Assembly (NCBI GenBank): GCA_017994935.1
Contig: JAGOJU010000009.1
Span: forward strand, 20,153 to 84,152
Direction of reading: 5' to 3'
From: Opitutaceae bacterium
GTDB lineage: Bacteria > Verrucomicrobiota > Verrucomicrobiia > Opitutales > Opitutaceae
Length of the DNA: 64,000 nucleotides
The notes below the pieces were generated by a model. That model saw only the letters and a program-made list of their open reading frames with translations, was not told where the DNA came from and did no database searches. Both the position numbers and the translations under genes were made by a program. The first letter of the stretch is position 1. Each line of letters starts with the position of its first letter. Positions 43,314 to 52,241 of this stretch are shown here, piece after piece.

Positions 43314-43874
43314 ATGGAGTTGAATCTACAACCTTTGGGTGACGTCTGCACGGTGAGCGGACGGGCGTTTGCCGCCGGCGAGCGCGTCCTAAGCTTTTTG
43401 GTCCGGGCACCGTCCAACCTCGAAATCCAGCGTCTGGATGTGGCTGAAACGGAGCATGATCGTTTCAATCCTCCCGGAGTTGTTGTGTGCCGCTGGGCGC
43501 ATGCTTTCAAGCCGCGAAAGCCCGGAGAGAATCCGGAGCGCACCCTGAAGCTTACTGCAGAAACGCTCTTTCTGACATTGGCCGATCCTGCCAATGAACT
43601 CACCCCGGAAAACACGCGTCTGTTGCTGTTCCTTGCCCTGATGCTTGAACGCAAGCGTGTGGTTCGTCCCAAGGGGCGCACCGCCGATGGCAGGCACAAT
43701 GTGGTCGAGCATGTGCGCTCAAAACAGCTTTTTGAGATCCCCGCGGTTGAGCTCACACCGGAATTCTTCGTGCAGGTCCAGGCTCAGCTGAGTGTGCTGG
43801 TTGGTGCAAAGTCAGAGGAGCCTGTGGCGGTCGACGGAGTAGATCATGCGAGTGCTCCGAAGTTGTCCGAGTAA
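43314..43874 (+). CDS. Conserved hypothetical protein
   Basis: A 186-residue soluble protein without signal peptide or helix. It opens with MELNLQPLGDVCTVSGRAFA, and a middle segment reads LTPENTRLLLFLALMLERKR. The first half resembles a small beta domain with Cys12 near the start; the second is helical. I do not know the family, although sequences of this kind seem widespread in Verrucomicrobiota. It starts with an AAAGG just upstream of the ATG. Function unknown. Confidence 0.75.
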   Translation: MELNLQPLGDVCTVSGRAFAAGERVLSFLVRAPSNLEIQRLDVAETEHDRFNPPGVVVCRWAHAFKPRKPGENPERTLKLTAETLFLTLADPANELTPENTRLLLFLALMLERKRVVRPKGRTADGRHNVVEHVRSKQLFEIPAVELTPEFFVQVQAQLSVLVGAKSEEPVAVDGVDHASAPKLSE

Positions 43875-44429
43875 CGGCTGACGGTGTTCGGCACGCGTGT
43901 GGGATCGAGGCGACCCGACGCGGATGGAGCCGGGTCTGGCAACCGGGAAAAGTCCATCAGATGAATCGGAATGTCCATGCGCTGCGGGAGGCGTGTCGGA
44001 TAGAATGGCTGCCTGCCAGCCCCCCCCCACGCTGATGTGCCAACCGTCGGCCTATGGAATTCGCCCCTGTTCATACCATCGTCCCATCAGCGCGAGAGGA
44101 CTGCCTGCAATTTCCAGCTGTGACCTGACGAAGCGGGCACTTTCAACTTCCCATGCATCGTTTCCACTCCGAGCTCACGGCCAAGCTGGGCGACTGGCTG
44201 GCGGCCTTTGCCCGATGCCATTCCGTGGCTGCGTTCGGGCAGATTTCCGCAGGAATCAAGCGAGCACCGGCCTCCGCTGCATTGACCAACAATTCCGGAG
44301 CCGACGAGGACAAATTGTCCGGCGGCGCTGTAACCATCCGCCAGCCGGCGCGTCATTCGACGATGTTCAAGCTTGCGGGAGGAAGTTTTTAGCACCTTCG
44401 CAGGCCACCACCCCAAAATTGCAGACGTC
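43875..44429. other. 555-nt intergenic region
   Basis: No gene is firmly supported. A 79-codon plus-strand frame (44153-44392) has fairly GC-rich third positions but overlapping minus-strand frames look equally plausible. A run of nine C residues occurs at 44020-44028. The promoter of the glycoside-hydrolase-like gene is presumably near the right end. Confidence 0.35.
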
Positions 44430-46139
44430 ATGAAAATATCCTTCTCCAAGATTGCCTTGGCAGTGTTGAGCCTCGCGGTCGGATGCGCGGCTTTGGTCGG
44501 CGCCGAGAAGCCACGCCCGTGGGGCGTCTATCCGTGGGGCCGAAGCCCGGACATGCGGATCCCCGCTGACATGCCGGTGCGAGGCATTCCCTTTACCTGG
44601 CGATGGGAGGAACTGGAACCGGCGCGTGGCAAGTTCAATTTTGACGAGGCCGTGCGCCAACGCCTTGAGGTTGTGAAGGCGCGAAACGGCTACACGCACA
44701 TCATGTTTCATGTGGCGCCTATCACCCCCGAGTGGGTCTACGAGGCCGGTGTGCCCAAAGTCATCATGCCGGAGCGGATCACTCCGGCGCGCAAACTGCA
44801 GAAGCCGACCTATCCCTACTACTTCGATCCGCTGTACAAGGAGATCCTGCATGAACTGGTGACGGCCCTGTCGGACTACCTCGCCGCGTTGCCCGAGGAT
44901 CTCAAGAGCCGCATCCTTTTCATCCAGGTTGCCGAAGGAGCAACAGGTGACGGCCAGCCTTACAAGGGTGTGCCCCTCGAGCGAAAGTATGTGATCAGCG
45001 AAAAGGCGTGGAACGACTACCGACGAGAGACGTGGGCCTACTATCAGGCGGCGTTTCAGCGTGCGGATGCGTCGCTCGATGTTCCACTGCTCGTGAACGG
45101 GGACGCGAATACGGACGTCGAGAACCAGTGGCTGCTGGACCATACCAAGGTTTTCGGAGTGAAGCAGGGTATGTTCAGTCACGGATACCTCGTGAGCGAC
45201 ACGATTGACCGCCTGGCGCGCTGGGAGGAGTTTCGGGCGCGTGCGGTGGCGACCGGTCATACGATGTTCACGCGCGGCGAGCAGGACGAGGAATGGCGGG
45301 TCTGCGGGTGGAGCAATCAGAACCCTCCCCGTGCATTCTATTGGTCCGGACTTTTTGCGCTGCACTGCAAGCTTGATGTCTGGAATGTTCCCATCGACGC
45401 TCTTGCGACCCAGCCGATCAAGGAGGCGGTCGTTACCTTCAATCGTTATGCGGGCTACAATGAACCGGGCGGCAGTCCAGGTGCGTTCTGCGCCCTGCGT
45501 CGCGGGCTCGATGCCTCCGATACGAAGGCATATCCAGAGTCGGAATTCGGAGAGGCATCGAAGACGAATGTCGAACGGTACCTTAAAATCGCCTCGGCCT
45601 TCGCGAAGTTCGGGGCGCGGCAGGGAGATCCGCAAAAGGCGATTGGGGGCGGCATGCGGAATCGGCAGGCCGATGATCAGAACGATGTGGGATGGAGAAT
45701 CCTGCCGGGGAATTTCGAGAGGCACCTGTTCCAATTGGATCCGGAACAGACGAGCCTTGGATTGTGGGACACCGGGCCTGCGAAACATCCGTATGGACTC
45801 TTTGCGCGACGTTTCGACACCGCGAGCGGGCGAAACCGGATGTCTTTCAAACTGGCGGACGGATTCTTCGCCCAGCCTGCCGATGCGCATGGAGTGAGGC
45901 TCCGCATCGTCTATCTCGACGATGGCAAGGGCGGCTGGGAACTCGCCTATGCGACCCGGCATGGCGAGCAAACGGCGCGGCGCGTCGCCTTGGAAGGCAG
46001 TGGACTGTGGCGTGAAATCGTCGTGACCCTGCCCGATGCCGTATGGGATCACAGGCTGGCGGGAGGCGCGGACCTCTCGTTACGTCAATCCGACGGAGGT
46101 GACACCACCTTCCATCTGATTGAGCTGGAGCGGATCTAG
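44430..46139 (+). CDS. Secreted glycoside-hydrolase-like TIM-barrel protein
   Basis: A 569-residue protein with a signal peptide (cleavage near residue 25). GIPFTWRWEELEPARGKFNF is the start of a GH42/GH39-like TIM barrel, where the strand-2 motif precedes the substrate site. FIQVAEGATGDGQPY holds a Glu (about residue 172) at the position of a strand-4 acid/base, and FTRGEQDEEWRV holds a candidate nucleophile. The last 130 residues look like a beta-sandwich. I cannot match it to a numbered GH family. It heads a run of carbohydrate-active genes (esterase and GH127), so a plant-polysaccharide substrate is likely. Confidence 0.72.
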   Translation: MKISFSKIALAVLSLAVGCAALVGAEKPRPWGVYPWGRSPDMRIPADMPVRGIPFTWRWEELEPARGKFNFDEAVRQRLEVVKARNGYTHIMFHVAPITPEWVYEAGVPKVIMPERITPARKLQKPTYPYYFDPLYKEILHELVTALSDYLAALPEDLKSRILFIQVAEGATGDGQPYKGVPLERKYVISEKAWNDYRRETWAYYQAAFQRADASLDVPLLVNGDANTDVENQWLLDHTKVFGVKQGMFSHGYLVSDTIDRLARWEEFRARAVATGHTMFTRGEQDEEWRVCGWSNQNPPRAFYWSGLFALHCKLDVWNVPIDALATQPIKEAVVTFNRYAGYNEPGGSPGAFCALRRGLDASDTKAYPESEFGEASKTNVERYLKIASAFAKFGARQGDPQKAIGGGMRNRQADDQNDVGWRILPGNFERHLFQLDPEQTSLGLWDTGPAKHPYGLFARRFDTASGRNRMSFKLADGFFAQPADAHGVRLRIVYLDDGKGGWELAYATRHGEQTARRVALEGSGLWREIVVTLPDAVWDHRLAGGADLSLRQSDGGDTTFHLIELERI

Positions 46140-46153
46140 CACCATGCGGTCAC

Positions 46154-46175
46154 GAACTCCCTGAACAAGGAGTTC
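46154..46175. terminator. Hairpin after glycoside-hydrolase-like gene
   Basis: Perfect 7-bp inverted repeat GAACTCC / GGAGTTC with an 8-nt loop, 15 nt after the stop. No T-tract. Could be a weak terminator or a processing site before the esterase gene. Confidence 0.35.
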
Positions 46176-46232
46176 CTGGGTCGATTCTCGACAGGGCGAA
46201 ACATCAACAAGGGCATCAACAGCGCAGCTTTC

Positions 46233-47156
46233 ATGAACTCGTACACAAATTTCCTTCTCCGTTTTCTTATCCTCGGCCTTCTGCCCGCCTGCTTTGCCCG
46301 CGCGGCAAGGCCGGAGGGAACTCCGCATGTTTTCAAGGTCGCAGACGGCAGGGAGTTGAAACTCTATGTTTCAAAACCTCCGGGATGGATGGCGGCGGAC
46401 GCAAGACCGGCGATCGTCTTCTTCCACGGCGGCGGATTTGTCGGCGGCAATGCAGGTCAGTTTGCAGGTCAGTGCGAGTACCTGGCCTCGCGGGGCATGG
46501 TCGCGATCACGGCGGAATATAGGCTCTTGTCGAAGGACAGGAGGAAGGCACCGCTCGTCTGCAACCACGATGCCAAATCGGCGATGCGTTGGGTAAGGTC
46601 CCACGCGGGTGAACTGGGCATTGATCCGGAGCGTATCGCCGCGGGTGGCGGTTCGGCAGGCGGGCATCTTGCGGCATTTGTCGGGCTCGTCGATGGAGGT
46701 GACGATCCTGCCGATGACCGGAGCATTTCCACGAAGGTGGCGGCACTGGTGCTTTTCAACCCCGCGATCGCATGGCCGGAGAAGCTGCCGCTCGAGGGCA
46801 GGGACTCCGCGATGTTCAGTGATGGCGGAGAGGAATTCCTCAAGCTTGCCCCGGCAAATTTTCTCAGCCGCTCTGCGCCGCCAACCTTGATCCTGAGCGG
46901 TGAGAAGGACCCCATCGTTCCCATGTCCTATCTCCAGGAATTCCAGAGGAGGATGGGGGAACACGGAGTGCATTGCGAGACGGTCTTCTACAAGGGACAG
47001 GGGCATGCCTTCTTCAATCCGGATCGTGACAACGGTAGATTTTACACCGCCACACTGCTTGAGGTGGATCGTTTCCTTTGCTCACTCGGATGGATTCAGG
47101 GACCTGCGACCCTGAAAATGCCTGAAGCCGTGTTGACCATTCGCAACGCCCGATAA
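46233..47156 (+). CDS. Secreted alpha/beta-hydrolase (acetyl-xylan esterase/HSL-like)
   Basis: A 307-residue esterase with a signal peptide (cleavage near residue 25, FARA). The oxyanion-hole motif VFFHGGGFVGG and nucleophile motif AAGGGSAGGH (Ser in GGSAGG) are those of the hormone-sensitive lipase group. The catalytic Asp is in SGEKDPIVP and His in GQGHAFFN. These enzymes deacetylate sugars or hydrolyse small esters. It lies 93 nt after the glycoside-hydrolase-like gene, with GH127 next, suggesting removal of acetyl or feruloyl groups from arabinose-containing polysaccharide. Confidence 0.88.
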   Translation: MNSYTNFLLRFLILGLLPACFARAARPEGTPHVFKVADGRELKLYVSKPPGWMAADARPAIVFFHGGGFVGGNAGQFAGQCEYLASRGMVAITAEYRLLSKDRRKAPLVCNHDAKSAMRWVRSHAGELGIDPERIAAGGGSAGGHLAAFVGLVDGGDDPADDRSISTKVAALVLFNPAIAWPEKLPLEGRDSAMFSDGGEEFLKLAPANFLSRSAPPTLILSGEKDPIVPMSYLQEFQRRMGEHGVHCETVFYKGQGHAFFNPDRDNGRFYTATLLEVDRFLCSLGWIQGPATLKMPEAVLTIRNAR

Positions 47157-47206
47157 CTTTTGCGTCAGCCCGTGCTTGCATCGCACGGACCCACATGTCT
47201 CCAGTC

Positions 47207-49267
47207 ATGAGAATTCCGTTTTCCTTCGTCCTCCTCGCCCTCTTCTCCAGCGGCCTTTGCCTCGCCACTGAGCCTCGCCCTCCCTCGGAGGGCTATGTCA
47301 TAGACCATCGTCACAGTCCGCATGTGCAGCTGCGCCCCCTGCCGTACGATGCCGTGAAATGGACGAAGGGATTCTGGGCTGATCGATTTCAACAGACGGC
47401 AACCGTCACGCTCGATGAATCCTGGCGCCTGCTCGCCGATCCCAAGGCGGGGCATGTGCTGGACAATTTCCGGTTTGCCGCAAAACCCGGCACGGGCAGG
47501 TACGCTGGCACAAGCTGGCAGGATGAGTGGTTGTACAAGTGGATAGAGGCAGCCTCCTGCATCTGGCGGGATACCCGGAATCCGGTCATCACGGCGCGGA
47601 TCAACGAGGCGATCGGGCTGATCGCAGCAGCGCAGGAGGCCGACGGCTACCTTGCCACACGTTCGACGGCGGGCAGTTTGGGAAGGTTTCTCGATCCCCG
47701 CGATCACGAGTTCTACAACATGGGACACCTGCTCACGGCGGCGGTGGTTCATCATCGCATGACCGGCGACGATCGTCTGCTGAAGGTGGCCATCAAGACG
47801 GCCGACTTCATGGTCGCCACGCTTGGCGTCACCGTGAAGCCCTATTTCGCGCACAATCCGTCTGCAATCATGGGCCTGATCGAGCTGTATCGCGACACCG
47901 GTGACAGGAGGTACCTCGCCACGGCGGAACTCATCGTCGATCGCCGTGGCGAGAGCCCGAAAAAGCAGACGCTCTTTACGATGATCCCGGGCATCGGTGG
48001 TACGGACATCATCCAGGACAGGGTGCCAGTGCGAGAGTCGTCGGAGATCGTCGGGCACAACGTGTTCTTCACGTACCTCTACACCGGTGCGGGTGATGTC
48101 TATGCGGAGACGGGCGATCCCAAGCTGATGGCCGCTCTGGAGAGGCTGTGGCATGACATGACCGAGCGAAAGATGTTCATTCACGGCGGAGTGAGTGCGG
48201 AGCCGATGGGCGTTTCGAATTTTGCACCCGTGATCGAGGCGGCGGGCCCGGCCTATGATCTTCCCAACGCGGGGTGCTACAACGAAACCTGCGGTCAGAT
48301 CGGCTGCCTGATGTGGGGATATCGCATGCTGACGGAGACGCCGGATTCGCGTTTCGCCGACATCATCGAGCGGGAGATGTACAACGGATTCCTTGGGGCG
48401 GAGTCGCTTGACGGCAAGGCGTGGTTCTACCGTAACATCATCCGGCGCTACGACGAGGATCACAAGGCGAGCGGCGTCAATGACATGGTGCTGCGCACCC
48501 AGCCGGGAAGGAAGAGCATCTGCTGCCCGTCCAATCTCTTGCGCACCATCGCCGAGCTCTCCTCCTATTTCTACAATCTCGATGACCGCGGGGTCTGGAT
48601 CCACCACTACGGCGGCAGCAAGGTGAACGTGAATCTCCTATCGGGGCAGCCGTTCGCATTCGAGCAGCTGACAGACTATCCCTGGAGCGGCGATGTGAGG
48701 ATTGTCATTGGCGAGGCACCGCCAGCTGCGGTGGACTTGAGGCTGCGCATCCCTGGCTGGTCTTCGGGTGCCGTGCTTTCGGTGAACGGAAAAACAGAGG
48801 AACTCCGGATGTCGCATGGCTATGCCTCGGTTGAACGGGTGTGGCGTGCAGGTGATACTCTCAGGCTCGTACTGCCGATGCCAACACAGCTGATCGCGGC
48901 GGATCCGCGGGTGGAGGCGACCCGCAACCAGGTCGCCGTGATGCGGGGACCCGTCGTTTATTGCATCGAGTCCAAGGATCTTCCTGAAGGGGTGAAGGTG
49001 CCGGAGGTCTACCTTTCGCAGCAGGGGTCATTCAAGCCGGTTGTCGGGCTTGCCCACGCGGATGCGCCGCTCTCCGCCTCGGTGGTCTGCCTGAGGGGCG
49101 AGGGGCTGAGGCTCGCCGGCAAGAACTGGCAGACACTCTATCGACCATTGGGAAGTCTGGAATTGCGACCGTTTGAAGTGACCCTCATTCCCTATTTTGC
49201 GTGGGCCAACCGTGGGCGTTCGGCGATGAGCGTGTGGCTGCCGGTGATCCTGGAAACAAGGCGCTGA
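47207..49267 (+). CDS. GH127 beta-L-arabinofuranosidase-like enzyme
   Basis: A 686-residue secreted enzyme of the GH127 family. The Bifidobacterium HypBA1 site uses Glu338, Cys340, Cys417 and Cys418 for zinc and Glu322 as acid/base. The same spacing is found here at Glu360 and Cys362 (YNETCG), Cys439 and Cys440 (ICCPSN), and Glu344 (VIEAAGP), offset by 22 because of the signal peptide, so the active site is complete. The family removes beta-L-arabinofuranose by a cysteine nucleophile. The ATG at 47207 is preferred; 47195 is in frame. It is secreted here rather than cytoplasmic. Confidence 0.92.
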   Translation: MRIPFSFVLLALFSSGLCLATEPRPPSEGYVIDHRHSPHVQLRPLPYDAVKWTKGFWADRFQQTATVTLDESWRLLADPKAGHVLDNFRFAAKPGTGRYAGTSWQDEWLYKWIEAASCIWRDTRNPVITARINEAIGLIAAAQEADGYLATRSTAGSLGRFLDPRDHEFYNMGHLLTAAVVHHRMTGDDRLLKVAIKTADFMVATLGVTVKPYFAHNPSAIMGLIELYRDTGDRRYLATAELIVDRRGESPKKQTLFTMIPGIGGTDIIQDRVPVRESSEIVGHNVFFTYLYTGAGDVYAETGDPKLMAALERLWHDMTERKMFIHGGVSAEPMGVSNFAPVIEAAGPAYDLPNAGCYNETCGQIGCLMWGYRMLTETPDSRFADIIEREMYNGFLGAESLDGKAWFYRNIIRRYDEDHKASGVNDMVLRTQPGRKSICCPSNLLRTIAELSSYFYNLDDRGVWIHHYGGSKVNVNLLSGQPFAFEQLTDYPWSGDVRIVIGEAPPAAVDLRLRIPGWSSGAVLSVNGKTEELRMSHGYASVERVWRAGDTLRLVLPMPTQLIAADPRVEATRNQVAVMRGPVVYCIESKDLPEGVKVPEVYLSQQGSFKPVVGLAHADAPLSASVVCLRGEGLRLAGKNWQTLYRPLGSLELRPFEVTLIPYFAWANRGRSAMSVWLPVILETRR

Positions 49268-49390
49268 CCTGGGGCAAGGTCGCGGTGAAACGCTGAGGGG
49301 GTCTGTTTTCCTGCGGAGGAAGGGAATCGTCGGAACCGACCGCGGACAATTTGTTCTGCGGGGTTGCGTGATCATACCGGCTGCACACTG

Positions 49391-50674
49391 ATGGAAAGGA
49401 TGATCACGGAAATGTTGAATTCTTTGCAGGACAGATTTGCTGCCCACGGCCTGTCGCCCGAGGTGGCGCATCGCGTCACGGTGGTCATAGGCATTCTGGC
49501 GCTGGTCGGGCTGGCATGGGTGGCCAATGTGGTCGCAAAGCAGGTGATCCTGCGGAGCGTGTCGATTCTCGTGAAGCGGACGCGTTTCACCTGGGATGAT
49601 GCCTTGCTGGAGAGCGGGGTGTTCACACGGCTCTCGCACCTGGCGCCGGCAATGGCGATCAATGCCCTCGGGGATGATGTTCTCGGTGCGGCTCCTGAAA
49701 CGTTGTCCGCACTGAAGACTGCGGTCGGCATCTACCTCACTCTCATCTGGCTGGCGGTCTTTTTTGCCTTCCTCAACGCCCTTGCGCTGATCATCCAGCG
49801 CAAGGAGAAAAAATCCGACCTGCCGCTAAAGGGATTCTTCCAGGCCATCAAACTTGTGGCGAGTGCGGTTGCACTGATCCTGGTGCTTTCCACGATCCTG
49901 GATCAATCGCCCATCTACCTGCTGTCGGGGATAGGCGCACTCACAGCCGTCCTGCTCCTGGTTTTCAAGGATGCCATCCTGGGCTTTGTTGCTGGCATCA
50001 TGATCTCGGTAAATGACCTGGTGCGGCTTGGGGACTGGATCGAAATGCCCAAGGCGGGTGCGGACGGGTTCGTCACCGACATTGCGCTTACCACTCTCAA
50101 GGTGCAGAACTGGGACAAGACCATCACCACGATTCCCTCGTATGATCTCATTTCGAGTTCCTTCAAGAACTGGCGGGGAATGTTTGATTCCGGCGGGCGC
50201 AGGATCAAAAGGGCGCTCCAGATCGACCTTCAATCCGTCCGGTTTGCGGACGAGGCCCTGGTCGAGCGGTGGACAAAGATTGATCTGTTGAGCGACTACC
50301 TGCGTGAAAAGCGAGGGGAGATCACCCGGGCAAACGAAGAACGCGGCAGTGACCTTTCGATCCTGGGAAACGGCAGACGCATCACCAACATGGGGACATT
50401 CCGTGCCTACTGCACCGCCTACCTTCGCGCACATCCGGGGATTCATCAGGAAATGACCTTCCTCATCCGCCAACTCGCTCCGACCGAACACGGGCTTCCG
50501 CTCGAAATCTATGTCTTCACCAACGACACCCGCTGGGCCATTCACGAAGCAATCCAGGCCGACATTTTTGACCACCTCACGGCCGTCATAGGAGAGCTCG
50601 AACTGCGGATCTATCAACAACCGTCCGGCAGGGATGTGCAACTCGCGCTTGCTGCGGAAGGTGCGGCAGGCTGA
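49391..50674 (+). CDS. MscS-family mechanosensitive channel (YbdG-like)
   Basis: A 427-residue inner-membrane protein with about five helices. The pore helix and adjoining beta domain are LLLVFKDAILGFVAGIMISV and NDLVRLGDWIEMPKAGADG, the MscS signature. Length and the C-terminal insertion (LQIDLQSVRFADEAL to TNMGTFRAYCTAYL) fit the YbdG subgroup, which responds to osmotic downshift. The ATG at 49391 is chosen as the first start that gives a short cytoplasmic N-terminus. It stands alone and ends 48 nt from a convergent gene with a strong hairpin between. Confidence 0.9.
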   Translation: MERMITEMLNSLQDRFAAHGLSPEVAHRVTVVIGILALVGLAWVANVVAKQVILRSVSILVKRTRFTWDDALLESGVFTRLSHLAPAMAINALGDDVLGAAPETLSALKTAVGIYLTLIWLAVFFAFLNALALIIQRKEKKSDLPLKGFFQAIKLVASAVALILVLSTILDQSPIYLLSGIGALTAVLLLVFKDAILGFVAGIMISVNDLVRLGDWIEMPKAGADGFVTDIALTTLKVQNWDKTITTIPSYDLISSSFKNWRGMFDSGGRRIKRALQIDLQSVRFADEALVERWTKIDLLSDYLREKRGEITRANEERGSDLSILGNGRRITNMGTFRAYCTAYLRAHPGIHQEMTFLIRQLAPTEHGLPLEIYVFTNDTRWAIHEAIQADIFDHLTAVIGELELRIYQQPSGRDVQLALAAEGAAG

Positions 50675-50677
50675 ATT

Positions 50678-50700
50678 GCCGGGCGCGGCTCCGCGCCGGC
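50678..50700. terminator. GC-rich hairpin between convergent MscS and aminotransferase genes
   Basis: The arms GCCGGGCGCG and CGCGCCGGC pair with a single bulge around a short loop, immediately after the MscS stop. Placement between convergent stops suggests a bidirectional terminator, although no T-tract is seen. Confidence 0.55.
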
Positions 50701-50722
50701 TGCGACCGGTTGCGGAGTCATG

Positions 50723-51940
50723 TCATGGGCGTCTCAGCTCGGCTGCGACATGCCGGATCGCCAGCGCAACCTTGTCGATGTAGGTGTCGGTCATCGCCTC
50801 GTTGAAGGGCAGAGTGATGCAATCCTGGAGGATCTCTTCGGCGACGGGGCAACGGACCTTCGTGTAATCCATCGAGGTTGCGCCGAGATCCCTGGCGGGC
50901 CACGTCCCGCCGAAGAAGTTGTGATTTTGAAAAACCTTGTAGCGATACACCGGCATGGGAAGGTATCCGGGGTTTGCGGCGACACCCTGGTGCCTTAGTG
51001 CGTCTGCGAATTCATTCCGGCTGACGCGAAACGCTGACAGCTCCAGTCGAAACAGATAGAACCAGTAGCTGTGGGTGTCACCCGGATGCGTGAGAGGTGC
51101 ATGGATTCCCTCTATCTCGCCGAGCCGTTCTGTGAGACGCGTGCCGTTCCGGACGCGGCTGCCGACAATCGACTCGTGGCGGGTGAGTTGCGCAGCTGCA
51201 ACCGCCGCGAGGGGCTCCCCCATACGATAGTTTGCCGCGAGGTCTTCCGGATCGCGGGCGGACGTCGTTCGGTCATAACACTTGTCCCCCCATTTCGTGA
51301 GGCCGTTTCCAAGATCATCACGATTGGTGCCGACCACGCCGCCGTCACCACAGGACAGGTGTTTGAAATCGTTGAACGAATAGCAGCTGATGTCGCCCAG
51401 GAGTCCGACCGGGGTTCCCTTGTGACGGGCGCCCCAGGACTGTGCGCAGTCCTCGATGACAGCGATCCCGTGCTCAATGGCGATGGCATTGAGGGATGAC
51501 ATGTCGCAGGGGTTTCCGGCGAGATGCACCGCCATGATGGCCCGCGTCCTGGGTGTGATGGCATGCCGGACTCCGTCGGGATCGGTATTGAAGGTTCGGG
51601 GATCGAGGTCCGTGAAGACAGGCACGCCCTGCTGGAAAAGGATGCCGATGAGCGAGCCCATGTCGGTGAGAGGGGAAACTATCACTTCATCGCCCGGCTT
51701 GAGCCGGAGAGCGGCGACCGCCACATGGAGCGCGGCACTGCCGGAGGAGGTTGTGAAGAGGTGCTTGAGAGGGTAGTGTTTCCTGAACTCCTCTTGGAGC
51801 GCCGCATTCTGCGGACCCTTCCAGTAGAACAGCGATTTCTGACGAACCATGGAGGACAGCCTCATGAGTTCGGGTTCGCCCCAGCGCTGAAGCGCAGGCA
51901 CGGGCTCGTTGACGATCGGACGGAAGGGGGCGTTTGACAT
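50723..51940 (-). CDS. DegT/DnrJ/EryC1/StrS family PLP-dependent aminotransferase
   Basis: A 405-residue sugar aminotransferase. TTSSGSAALHVAVAAL is the PLP-phosphate site, VIEDCAQSWGARHKG carries the Asp that contacts the pyridine nitrogen, and SFNDFKHLSCGDGGVV contains the Schiff-base Lys. Such enzymes make amino-sugars as nucleotide-linked precursors of surface glycans. The ATG at 51940 starts the conserved part; the frame extends upstream but lacks a good start. It is separate from the 9-17 kb glycan locus but may supply it. Confidence 0.9.
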   Translation of the reverse strand: MSNAPFRPIVNEPVPALQRWGEPELMRLSSMVRQKSLFYWKGPQNAALQEEFRKHYPLKHLFTTSSGSAALHVAVAALRLKPGDEVIVSPLTDMGSLIGILFQQGVPVFTDLDPRTFNTDPDGVRHAITPRTRAIMAVHLAGNPCDMSSLNAIAIEHGIAVIEDCAQSWGARHKGTPVGLLGDISCYSFNDFKHLSCGDGGVVGTNRDDLGNGLTKWGDKCYDRTTSARDPEDLAANYRMGEPLAAVAAAQLTRHESIVGSRVRNGTRLTERLGEIEGIHAPLTHPGDTHSYWFYLFRLELSAFRVSRNEFADALRHQGVAANPGYLPMPVYRYKVFQNHNFFGGTWPARDLGATSMDYTKVRCPVAEEILQDCITLPFNEAMTDTYIDKVALAIRHVAAELRRP

Positions 51941-52241
51941 GAAAGAGAGGAGGAGTCCGGAACCGGACCGGCCAGCCGGAATCGGGAAGCATGCGGAGTC
52001 GTGGCTCCGGGCAAGCGCGAAAGAACGCAGCCCGCGTCCCTGAGGGACTTTGAGGGAAGGCTCGAAGCTGACGTTCAAATGAAGAAGGTAACCACTGAAC
52101 CAAGAGCCGCGTCATAACCCCATCCCGTACGCGCCTCCCCGTCCTCAAGTATCGAATCTCCCATGTTCCTGGGTGCAATTTTCTTCAAGGCATGCTGGTA
52201 TCGCGCAGGAAAGAGGCTTTTCGCTTTGAAACGGAAAACCC
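51941..52241. promoter_or_regulatory. 301-nt divergent intergenic region
   Basis: The gap lies between the divergent aminotransferase and acyltransferase-like genes and must hold both promoters. No motif, RNA or short gene was recognised. Confidence 0.4.

Noticed and set aside
44020..44028. Run of nine C residues as a phase-variation tract
   Set aside because: It is not inside or near the start of a supported gene, so slippage would have no clear effect.
44153..44392. Possible 79-residue protein in the gap before the glycoside-hydrolase-like gene
   Set aside because: Codon use is compatible with coding but overlapping minus frames look similar, and there is no ribosome site or motif; left as part of the intergenic description.
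44367..48607. Two long minus-strand frames opposite the hydrolase genes
   Set aside because: The plus-strand products have signal peptides and catalytic residues; the antisense frames look like shadows.
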